In this document: one piece after another, positions 17,243-24,272 of the stretch
How the letters are laid out: every line of letters starts with the position of its first letter
Numbering within the stretch: position 1 is the stretch's first letter
From: Tychonema sp. LEGE 07203
GTDB taxonomy: Bacteria; Cyanobacteriota; Cyanobacteriia; Cyanobacteriales; Microcoleaceae
Assembly: GCF_015207285.1 (NCBI RefSeq)
Contig: NZ_JADEXD010000021.1
Span: 1-51,996 of the forward strand
Direction: 5' to 3'
DNA length: 51,996 nt
Translations under genes and position numbers: made by a program
The notes under the pieces: model-generated
What the model saw: only the letters and a program-made list of their open reading frames with translations
Database searches by the model: none
What the model was told of the DNA's origin: nothing

Positions 17243-18607
17243 ATGAGTAGCAGAATATTAGCAGAACACTACGAAGTGCAGCGGCAACTAGGAAAACAAA
17301 CAGGCCGCCAAACGCTGCTGGCTCGTGACTTACAAACTCAAGAATTAGTTGTCATCAAACAGCTATTCCTCGGCAGCGATTTTGAGTGGCAAGACCTCAA
17401 GCTATTTGAACGGGAAGCGGAAACTTTAAAAGCACTTTCTCACCCAGCAATTCCCCGCTACCTAGACTACCTGGAAATTGACGAACCAGACAGTAAAAGC
17501 TTTGCCCTGGTACAGACTTATGTAAAAGGAAAAACTTTGCAAGAGCATTTGCGATCGGGGCGTACTTTTAGCGAAAGCGAGGTGAAAGAATTAGCTAAAT
17601 CGCTGTTAGAAATTTTGAGTTATTTGCACAAACAAAATCCGCCTGTGATTCACCGCGATATTAAACCGAGCAATATTTTACTGCACAGCAGATCCGGTCA
17701 CTCGGTCGGACAAGTTTATTTAGTTGATTTCGGTTCGGTGCAGAACCAAGCTGCAAAGTTTGGCGGCACAATTACTGTAGTGGGAACTTACGGATATATG
17801 GCCCCAGAACAATTTGGCGGGCGCTCGGTTCCGGCTTCTGACTTGTACGGTTTAGGTGCAACTTTGATTTATTTGGTAACGGGTTTGCATCCTACTGAAC
17901 TGTCGCAACAGGATTTGAAAATTCAATTTGCCGATCGGGTAGCGCCTCTGAACCCAGATGTAATAGATTGGCTGGAGTGGATGACAGAACCGAGTTTGTC
18001 CAAACGGTTATCTTCGGCTGAGGAAGCATTGCAATCGCTCAAAAATCCCCGCCCTAGCAATAAAAATCCTATGGTAGTGCGGCAATACAGCGATATTAAA
18101 CTAACAAAAACTTCGGATTTTATAGAAATTATTACTCCGCCGCAGGGAGTGGGTTTTGGTTTAATTGTCCTGCTTTTGAGTTGGATTGCTGCGAATATCA
18201 GATTATTGCTAGAGTTTGTTGAGGGGCGGACATATCCGGTACTTAATCTAATATCAATAATTTGGTTAGTTACGGTAGTAGCAATGTTTCTATTTGCACT
18301 TTTTCGGGAATTGCGTCTCAGAATCGATCGCCAGCAAATATCCTATAGCAGCCATCTGCTGGGGTTGAGATGGAATCACTCGAAACCAGCCCCCAGACAG
18401 GAGATTTGCCAGTTAGAAATTAAACAAATTGGATACAAAGTTTCTCAGATGATTATTCAAGCTGGAAACCAACAATATCGACTAGGAGCAAAGCAGGGGC
18501 TAACTAAATCAGAAATCGAGTGGTTGGCAACTGAACTGAGTCAGTGGTTGGGATTGAAAATTAAAAGAACTTTCACAAAGCGTGGATTTATGAGATTGTA
18601 CATCTGA
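17243..18607 (+). CDS. Membrane-anchored Ser/Thr protein kinase (second of a tandem pair)
   Basis: A paralogue of the kinase 144 bp upstream. The kinase domain (about 1-275) has Lys39 (VVIKQL), H137RD139IKPSN, D162FGSV and GTYGYMAPEQFGGRSVPASDL, so the catalytic residues are present while the glycine loop is again degenerate (LGKQTGRQTLL). The tail differs from its neighbour: two hydrophobic helices at about 305-330 and 345-365, then about 90 residues with a beta-rich, PH-like look (RQQISYSSHLLGLRWNH... YRLGAKQGLTKSEIEWLATELSQWLG). That last region resembles cytoplasmic tails of other cyanobacterial membrane proteins and may sense or localise. Targets are unknown. Confidence 0.87.
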   Translation: MSSRILAEHYEVQRQLGKQTGRQTLLARDLQTQELVVIKQLFLGSDFEWQDLKLFEREAETLKALSHPAIPRYLDYLEIDEPDSKSFALVQTYVKGKTLQEHLRSGRTFSESEVKELAKSLLEILSYLHKQNPPVIHRDIKPSNILLHSRSGHSVGQVYLVDFGSVQNQAAKFGGTITVVGTYGYMAPEQFGGRSVPASDLYGLGATLIYLVTGLHPTELSQQDLKIQFADRVAPLNPDVIDWLEWMTEPSLSKRLSSAEEALQSLKNPRPSNKNPMVVRQYSDIKLTKTSDFIEIITPPQGVGFGLIVLLLSWIAANIRLLLEFVEGRTYPVLNLISIIWLVTVVAMFLFALFRELRLRIDRQQISYSSHLLGLRWNHSKPAPRQEICQLEIKQIGYKVSQMIIQAGNQQYRLGAKQGLTKSEIEWLATELSQWLGLKIKRTFTKRGFMRLYI

Positions 18608-18940
18608 AAATATCTGTAGATCGCCCAAACCAACCATTACTCCCCCAATCTGTAACGCAAGTTCGATCGCACATACACCTATTCGGACTAGGAGTTTCAC
18701 TGTCCCGGACGTATGACTAAAGAAACCGGGTTTTTTACGACTATACTCGGTTTAAGCCTTCAATATCCGGGAAAAACCCGGTTTCTGACCCCACGCACCA
18801 ATCCTGTATGCCTCGATCCACTGATTGACTTTGCATCCAGCTTGGTGCAGCCGAAAAGCCCGATCGCCCGTAAAATGCTATCAAAGGGATTTGGCAAATA
18901 GCCGTCATCCCCGATCGTCTGTTAACTTGGAGATATTATT
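18608..18940. repeat. Repeat-bearing spacer between kinase gene and ppa
   Basis: The 333-bp gap holds an inverted pair of the dispersed palindrome, GAAACCGGGTTTTTTACG (about 18722-18739) and AAAAACCCGGTTTCTGACC (about 18773-18791). Transcribed, these could pair into a long hairpin. Nothing else is recognised. The ppa promoter should lie in the second half. Confidence 0.55.
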
Positions 18941-19453
18941 GTGGATCTATCGCTAATTCCGGCACAGCCAAAACCAGGACTGCTCAACGTCCTGATCGAA
19001 ATCACAGCCGGTAGCAAAAACAAGTACGAATTTGATAAAGAGTTGCAAGCCTTTGCTCTCGATCGAGTGCTCTCTTCCTCAGTCCAGTATCCCTGCGACT
19101 ACGGCTTCATACCCAACACCTTAGCCGACGACGGCGACCCCCTCGACGGCATGGTAATGATGGACGAACCTACATTTCCAGGGTGCATCATCGCAGCCCG
19201 CCCGATCGGAATGCTAGAAATGATCGACGGCGGCGACAGGGACGAAAAACTGCTTTGCGTTCCCGACAAAGACCCCCGCTACGCTCACTATAAGTCCCTC
19301 AAAGACGTAGCTCCCCACCGCTTGGACGAAATAGCCGAATTTTTTAAGACCTACAAAAATTTGGAGAAAAAAGTCACAGAAATTCTGGGTTGGCAAGATG
19401 TCGAACTCGTAATGCCCTTAGTCGAAAAGTGCATCGCAGCCGATCGTAAATAA
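18941..19453 (+). CDS. ppa: Inorganic pyrophosphatase (family I, soluble)
   Basis: The enzyme hydrolyses PPi to two phosphates, pulling biosynthetic reactions forward; it is cytoplasmic and Mg2+-dependent. The family I signature [10 protein letters not shown] is intact, preceded by [13 protein letters not shown] and followed by [17 protein letters not shown] with metal-binding acidic residues. The 170-residue length is typical. Translation starts at a GTG ([13 protein letters not shown]); a GGAG about 10 nt upstream supports this, and no in-frame ATG precedes the conserved core. It is probably monocistronic. Confidence 0.95.
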   Translation: MDLSLIPAQPKPGLLNVLIEITAGSKNKYEFDKELQAFALDRVLSSSVQYPCDYGFIPNTLADDGDPLDGMVMMDEPTFPGCIIAARPIGMLEMIDGGDRDEKLLCVPDKDPRYAHYKSLKDVAPHRLDEIAEFFKTYKNLEKKVTEILGWQDVELVMPLVEKCIAADRK

Positions 19454-19967
19454 GCAGCATCCGCAGCGCAAGTAAAAAGCTTTTTTGTTTGAGCGATCTC
19501 TCGGCTCGCCTATTCTACAAGCAAGCGACCGGAGAAAGCACGCATTAAAGCTTTCGCCTTCGGTGCTCCGGGCAAATAAACCCCTAGCCCCTACTCCTCG
19601 ACTGCAAGCAGACTCAAAATTCAGCAAGCCGAACTTAAGGCGGCGGCTGCAGGTCTAAGAATGCAGTAGAGGAACGGTTGGCTAGAATATCAAACAGTCG
19701 CGAATTCCGAGCCGGCAGGGGATTCCCCAAAAACCCCCGCCTGCTACAATGTTGAAAAAAATACTACTCGTAGAGTAAGATCGATAGCAAATTCTAAGCA
19801 AGCGGGCGATCGCATTCTACGTTTGAGAAAATTTGACTCCGCTGGTTTCGGGATAGAGCGTTTTATATCTCTACAGATAGCTAAAAACTAAAGACTAAAG
19901 ACTAAAGACTAAAAACTAAAAACTAAATTCTCAATTGCCAAGTTCCTGCGCTCAAACCTAAAAAAAG
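19454..19967. other. Intergenic region with heptamer repeat
   Basis: No gene is seen in these 514 bp. A stretch around 19500-19580 contains imperfect complementary segments but no clean terminator. The end of the region is the CTAAAGA heptamer array described separately, followed by the leader of the MBL-fold gene. Confidence 0.5.
19881..19927. repeat. CTAAAGA/CTAAAAA heptamer tandem repeat
   Basis: Six complete heptamers alternate between CTAAAAA and CTAAAGA, followed by a partial unit, ending about 40 bp before the MBL-fold gene. It is of the same class as the arrays at 11267, 39985 and 45786 but has a different unit. Confidence 0.85.
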
Positions 19968-20876
19968 ATGTCAGATTCCCCACCCTCTCAAGCAAATTCA
20001 CAGCCCTCCGATAACAAAGCCACTAGCTCAAACAGTCCTTTGACCGAGTTTGTCGTTCAGTTTTGGGGCGTGCGGGGCAGCATCGCCACCCCCGGCACCA
20101 AAACAATTCGCTACGGAGGCAATACCTCTTGCGTAGAAATGCGCTTGGGCAAAAAACACCTGATTTTTGACGGCGGCACCGGCCTGCGAGTTCTCGGCTT
20201 GAATCTGCTGCGAAAAATGCCGATCGAAGCTTATATGTTTTTCAGTCACACTCACTGGGATCACATTCAAGGCTTCCCGTTTTTTACTCCAGCTTTTATT
20301 CCGGGGAACTGCTTTCACATTTACGGAGCGATCGCCCCCAACGGCACTACAATCAAACAGCGTCTTGCCGATCAAATGCACCACCCCAATTTTCCAGTTC
20401 CCATCCAGGTGATGCAGTCAGACCTCAAATTTAACGATTTGACACCAGGGGATATTCTCGAACTCGACGATGTGAAAATAGAAACAGCACTGCTCAATCA
20501 CCCCAATACTGCGATCGGATATCGAGTTACTTGGCAGGGACACACGGCCGTCTACTGCACCGATACAGAGCATTTTCCCGATCGGCTCGACGAAAATGTG
20601 GTACACCTAGCCCGCGACGCGGACGTGCTAATTTACGACGCTAACTACACCAACGAAGAGTATTACGACTTCAAAAACCCGAAAGTCGGCTGGGGACACT
20701 CGACTTGGCAAGCAGGAGTAGAAGTAGCAAAAGCTGCGGGAGTCAAAAAGATCGTGATGTTTCACCACGATCCGAGTCACGACGACAATTTTCTCGATCG
20801 TGTCGAAGCAGACGTGCAATCAGTTTTTGCCGATAGCTGCTTGGCCCGCGAAGGCATGACCATACCAGTGATTTAG
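19968..20876 (+). CDS. MBL-fold metal-dependent hydrolase
   Basis: The metallo-beta-lactamase fold is shown by the dinuclear metal motif H94THWDH99 in FFSHTHWDHIQGFPFF, an N-terminal FWGVRGSIATPGTKTIRYGGNTSC segment, and later metal ligands in LNHPNTAIGY, YCTDTEH and MFHHDPSH. The GVRGSIATPG start marks a subgroup of cyanobacterial and proteobacterial MBL proteins related to phosphodiesterases and PqsE/ElaC-like enzymes; the substrate is unknown. The N-terminal 25 residues are Ser/Gln-rich and probably disordered. It is cytoplasmic. It is followed by a diheme cytochrome gene after 80 bp on the same strand, so the two may be co-transcribed. Confidence 0.88.
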   Translation: MSDSPPSQANSQPSDNKATSSNSPLTEFVVQFWGVRGSIATPGTKTIRYGGNTSCVEMRLGKKHLIFDGGTGLRVLGLNLLRKMPIEAYMFFSHTHWDHIQGFPFFTPAFIPGNCFHIYGAIAPNGTTIKQRLADQMHHPNFPVPIQVMQSDLKFNDLTPGDILELDDVKIETALLNHPNTAIGYRVTWQGHTAVYCTDTEHFPDRLDENVVHLARDADVLIYDANYTNEEYYDFKNPKVGWGHSTWQAGVEVAKAAGVKKIVMFHHDPSHDDNFLDRVEADVQSVFADSCLAREGMTIPVI

Positions 20877-20956
20877 GCAATAAATCGAGTCCGTGCGGGC
20901 TGCGAAAAAACCGCCTCCAAACCGCAAAAAATAGCAGCCTGAAGGCAGAAAACACA

Positions 20957-21520
20957 ATGAACCACAAAATTCGCCTCAAGCGTCGCTCTCGTGTGCTGAG
21001 GCTTTTCTCAACGTTGCTAGTGTTGATAATTGTCTGTTGTACCGGAGGTGGATGGATGGCAGCACAGACTGCCGGCTCTGGCACTCCCGCGCTCCTGGCT
21101 CAAATTTCTACAGTGGAAGAAATCGGCACTGTCGATCGCATCCCCGAACGCTACCAACTCGGACAGCAACTGTACCTCGAAAACTGCGCCACCTGTCACA
21201 TCGGTTTACCGCCCCAAGTATTGCCAACAGAAACCTGGCGCCGGTTGCTGCAAGACCCCGAACATTACGGACAAACCATCAAACTGCTAGTAGACCCGCC
21301 CCGCCTCCTAGTGTGGAACTACCTGCAAACTTTTTCCCGTCCCCAACCCAAAGACGAAGACCTCCCGTACCGAGCCGCCAACTCTCGCTATTTCAAAGCT
21401 TTGCACCCGAAAGTCAAGCTGCCGCAACCAGCAAATATGAGCAGTTGCGTTACTTGTCACCCCGGTGCATCTCAATACAATTTCCGCAAGCTTACCGCCG
21501 AGTGGGAAAACTCTCCGTAG
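20957..21520 (+). CDS. Diheme cytochrome c (DHC-like), exported
   Basis: A 187-residue protein with an N-terminal signal or anchor (positively charged MNHKIRLKRRSRVLRLF, then hydrophobic 17-28 ending in CC) and two heme c sites, C77ATCH81 and C164VTCH168. The spacing and short length fit the diheme cytochrome c family found in cyanobacteria. It should act in the periplasm or thylakoid lumen as an electron carrier; its partners are unknown. Cys27 and Cys28 followed by Thr-Gly could be a lipoprotein-like site but do not match a clean lipobox. A co-transcript with the upstream MBL-fold gene is possible. Confidence 0.85.
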   Translation: MNHKIRLKRRSRVLRLFSTLLVLIIVCCTGGGWMAAQTAGSGTPALLAQISTVEEIGTVDRIPERYQLGQQLYLENCATCHIGLPPQVLPTETWRRLLQDPEHYGQTIKLLVDPPRLLVWNYLQTFSRPQPKDEDLPYRAANSRYFKALHPKVKLPQPANMSSCVTCHPGASQYNFRKLTAEWENSP

Positions 21521-21685
21521 CGAACAATTAAGTTCGCAACTAGATCCGAGTGCGAGGGAAACGATCGCACTCAAACAAAAAACGCTTTGACCATCGTCAA
21601 TCAATCTGATGGTCAAGGTGAATTTGTGCGACTGCCGATAACGTCTGTTGCAAAACCGACCAAACTTGCTAATCGGTTCCAACTG

Positions 21686-21787
21686 ATACCAATGGAATAA
21701 AGTAGCGCTAGATATTACCCCCCCAACCCCCCCTCCCGCGGGGGGGCTAAGACTTCATCTATAGCACATAGGTCAGAAAAATGGTAT
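21686..21787. repeat. G-run inverted-repeat element, copy 2
   Basis: A 102-bp element in opposite orientation to copy 1. It begins ATACCAATGGAATAAAG and ends AGAAAAATGGTAT, with a central C-run/G-run palindrome (about 21719-21747). It directly abuts the inverted-repeat element that starts at 21789. Confidence 0.78.
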
Positions 21788-21788
21788 G

Positions 21789-22038
21789 AGATGTTGCACC
21801 ATTCGTGTGGAAGCTTTTTATGGACGGGCTCTCCTGCCATCCCACAAGAAATTCACTCTTTGACAGAACAGGCCGGAGAGCCCGTTGCTGACAATGGTGC
21901 AACATCTCGGTTCCAACCGATAGAAGAGCACCTGTGGCAAAAACCGGGTTTCTGACCGCAAATTTAGCATCACAACCTATATCTCTCGTTCAGAAACCCG
22001 GTTTTTAAGAGCTTCCACACGAATGGTGCAACATCTCG
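21789..22038. repeat. 250-bp region bounded by about 32-bp inverted repeats
   Basis: GAGATGTTGCACCATTCGTG at 21789 and its complement CACGAATGGTGCAACATCTC, ending at 22038, are the outer parts of a near-perfect inverted repeat of about 32 bp. A third, direct copy of AATGGTGCAACATCTCGG lies inside at about 21893. The interior also carries an ACCGGGTTTCTGA inverted pair (21945 and 21990). No coding capacity is seen, so it is a candidate non-autonomous mobile element or a composite of small repeats. Confidence 0.6.
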
Positions 22039-22113
22039 GTTCCAACCGAGTTAGCGGCTTAATTGGCGTGGAAGTAAAAAATCTGTGCGTTTAACTACTT
22101 TTTTACAAATTGT

Positions 22114-22119
22114 TATGAT
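22114..22119 (+). promoter_or_regulatory. Possible -10 box for the HPP gene
   Basis: TATGAT lies about 66 bp upstream of the HPP ATG, with TTAACT 17 bp before it as a weak -35. GTG-N8-TAC at 22085-22098 resembles an NtcA half-consensus, but its spacing to the -10 is too short for a standard NtcA-activated promoter. Position and sequence are the only support. Confidence 0.3.
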
Positions 22120-22184
22120 ATCTTAACTTTACCGGAGGCTAGTTCAGAAAATTTAATAAACCTGGCGATCGGGCAACCTGATTT

Positions 22185-22742
22185 ATGATTGACAGTAAAA
22201 AAATTCAACTTAAATGGCAAAGTTACTGGTTTAAGACCTTTGGCAGGTGGCGATCTTGTCCATTGACTTGCCCCACAGACAGACCTCATCACCGACATAT
22301 TATTTGGAGTTGGATTGGTAGTTTTTTGGCAATTACTGCAACGTCCTATCTTGCTGTAAAAACTAATTCTCCTTTACTAATGGCTCCGTTTGGCGCTACA
22401 AGCGTTTTGATATTTGGTGTCCCTGACAGCCCTCTGGCTCAACCGAGGAATGTGATTGGGGGCAATTTCTTCGGGGCTCTCACCAGTTTAATGATTCTGC
22501 ATTGTTTCGGTTCTTCTCCCTGGGCGATGGGAATGGCTGTTTCTAGTGCGATCGGAATTATGCAGCTTACCGGAACTCTACATCCGCCTTCGGGAGCAGT
22601 TGCCTTAGTCGTCATGATGACCAAACCAGACTGGAAATTTTTGCTAACACCTGCTTTTGAGGGTTCAATAATCTTGGTCTTGTGCGCCGTCATCTTTAAT
22701 AATTTAGCGACAGACAGAACCTATCCCAACCACTGGTTATAG
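22185..22742 (+). CDS. HPP family integral membrane protein (possible nitrite transporter)
   Basis: A 185-residue protein with about four to five hydrophobic helices and the family signature LHPPSGAV (the HPP motif), preceded by MAPFGATSVLIFGVPDSPLAQPRNVIGG. Members in cyanobacteria and chloroplasts have been reported to transport nitrite, so that role is plausible here; no nitrogen-assimilation gene lies next to it to support it. The N-terminal 35 residues, with several Cys and His (CPLTCPTDRPHHRH), precede the first helix. It is in the cytoplasmic or inner envelope membrane. Confidence 0.82.
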   Translation: MIDSKKIQLKWQSYWFKTFGRWRSCPLTCPTDRPHHRHIIWSWIGSFLAITATSYLAVKTNSPLLMAPFGATSVLIFGVPDSPLAQPRNVIGGNFFGALTSLMILHCFGSSPWAMGMAVSSAIGIMQLTGTLHPPSGAVALVVMMTKPDWKFLLTPAFEGSIILVLCAVIFNNLATDRTYPNHWL

Positions 22743-22760
22743 AATTGTCTTTATTGACAT

Positions 22761-22945
22761 CCTCCCCGCCGTTCGCTGCGGGGATTTCTCAACCTCACGA
22801 TGGGATTTTTGCCAGAAGTTGAGGATTTTTCCCTAATTTTATTAGTGGATTGTTTGCTAGAGGTTGAGGAGTTCGATCGGATTGTTTTTTCGATCGAAAA
22901 GCGAGGGACTTTGGCCGCAGTTTAGCGGCGAGAGTCATTCTATTT
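22761..22945. mobile_element. Possible IS200/IS605-derived remnant (hairpin ends only)
   Basis: CATCCTCCCCGC followed by a short loop and GCGGGGATTTCTC resembles the subterminal hairpin found at ends of tnpB-carrying IS200/IS605 elements of cyanobacteria. A second small hairpin, GCCGC...GCGGC, lies at about 22915-22930. No tnpA or tnpB coding sequence is present, so this would be a short non-autonomous derivative or a single relic end. The limits are uncertain. Confidence 0.3.
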
Positions 22946-22955
22946 TCCATTTTTC

Positions 22956-23032
22956 GATTTGAGATTTTGGATTGATTCGGTGGATAAATTCTCTTTCTTG
23001 AGGATTTGAGATTTTGGATTGATTCGGTGGAT
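22956..23032. repeat. GATTTGAGATTTTGGATTG direct repeat
   Basis: A 30-bp unit, GATTTGAGATTTTGGATTGA plus TTCGGTGGAT, occurs at 22956-22985 and again at 23003-23032. A close relative is found inside the ppc coding region at 25368-25407. The remainder of the 22743-23236 gap shows no gene. Confidence 0.8.
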
Positions 23033-23236
23033 CGATCGCGTGGCGGGTATCACAGGAGAAATTCGCACGGTCAAGAAATTATCTCGGTTTTGGGCGATCG
23101 CCAAATAGTCAGCCAACACCCGCACCAAAGCTCCGTTAGAAATAAAAAAGTGCGCCGCAGCATCGGGCGACAATCTTCAGACTGTTTGCGTTTATGCATA
23201 AAAAAATCTTAACTCTAGGCTTTTACTACCAACCAG

Positions 23237-24151
23237 TTACAGAATTGTGGCAACATAGACGACATAAAGTGCAACTAATAATACTCCGCGCCTGCGTTCA
23301 ATAACACCTCTGCTCGTTGGGAATGTAAGTGCCACTGTCACAAGTCCAAAAATTAAAGCTACCGACACTTCGCGCCAACTGACTGAGATGGGGAAAATGG
23401 TGGCTGCAATTCCAACTACCCAAAGACTGTTGAAAATGTTACTGCCCAATATTGTTCCCAGTCCCACCTCCTCATGTCCGCGCATCTTGGAAATCATAGT
23501 TGTTGCCAGTTCCGGGACTGATGTACCAATGGCGACGATGGTTGCTCCTGTGACAAATTCATCGATTCCGAAAGAAATGGCGATACCTTTTCCTCCAACT
23601 ACAATGAGATGCCCTGCAACGATTAAGCAGGCAAAACCAACAACACAGAAAATAATCGCCAGCCAATTTCGATGCTCGCCCAGCACTTCGTCCGCCGCAC
23701 TTTGCTGTCTGCGTACTTCAATCACTACGAGAATAATCCAAACAAAAAATATACTTAGAAGGATTAAACCGTCAATGCGAGACAGCAAACCATCCAAACA
23801 AAGAATACCAATTACCACCGGAGTTAGCAGGGCAGTCAGAAAATCACGTTTTGTGCGATCGCGAGGGGTTTGAATTCCTGAAACGATCAGAGCCAAACCA
23901 AGAATCAGAGCAACGTTGAGGATGTTACTGCCTAAAGCATCACCGAGGGAAATCTGAGGTTGTCCTTCTAAAGCAGAGTTGACAGCAACAGATAGTTCTG
24001 GACTGGAAGTAGCGAAGGCTGCCACTGTTGCACCAATAATCCCAGGAGAAATACGCGCCCAATGAGCTAGTCCCACCACACCCCGAACAAAAAACTCCCC
24101 ACCTATTCCGGCGCTGAGAATGCCTATTATGAAAGCAAAGTAGTCGTTCAT
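23237..24151 (-). CDS. Calcium/sodium:cation antiporter (CaCA family, YrbG-like)
   Basis: An integral membrane exchanger with two homologous halves, each carrying the alpha-repeat signature: GATVAAFATSSPEL (N half) and GATIVAIGTSVPELATT (C half). The acidic residue of each forms the ion site. Companion motifs are GDALGSNILNVALILG and GTILGSNIFNSLWVVG. About ten helices are expected in 304 residues. It should export Ca2+ (or exchange K+/Na+) against Na+ or H+ at the cell membrane. The start chosen is MNDYFAF at 24151; the frame extends five codons further to 24166. It is convergent with the HPP gene and likely monocistronic. Confidence 0.88.
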   Translation of the reverse strand: MNDYFAFIIGILSAGIGGEFFVRGVVGLAHWARISPGIIGATVAAFATSSPELSVAVNSALEGQPQISLGDALGSNILNVALILGLALIVSGIQTPRDRTKRDFLTALLTPVVIGILCLDGLLSRIDGLILLSIFFVWIILVVIEVRRQQSAADEVLGEHRNWLAIIFCVVGFACLIVAGHLIVVGGKGIAISFGIDEFVTGATIVAIGTSVPELATTMISKMRGHEEVGLGTILGSNIFNSLWVVGIAATIFPISVSWREVSVALIFGLVTVALTFPTSRGVIERRRGVLLVALYVVYVATIL

Positions 24152-24272
24152 CGAGCAAAATTCCATCTATTTTAACTGGTTCCCAGGCTCTCCTTGGGAA
24201 CCAGTAGATCGCACTTTGAATTTTTAAGTAAATTTAAAACTCAAAACTCAATTCAAAACTCCCAATATTTCC

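Noticed and set aside
22085-22098. NtcA-like GTG-N8-TAC site upstream of the HPP gene
   Set aside because: The first triplet is off consensus and the spacing to the -10 box (15 nt) is shorter than the usual 22-23 nt. A link to nitrite transport would be tempting but is unsupported.
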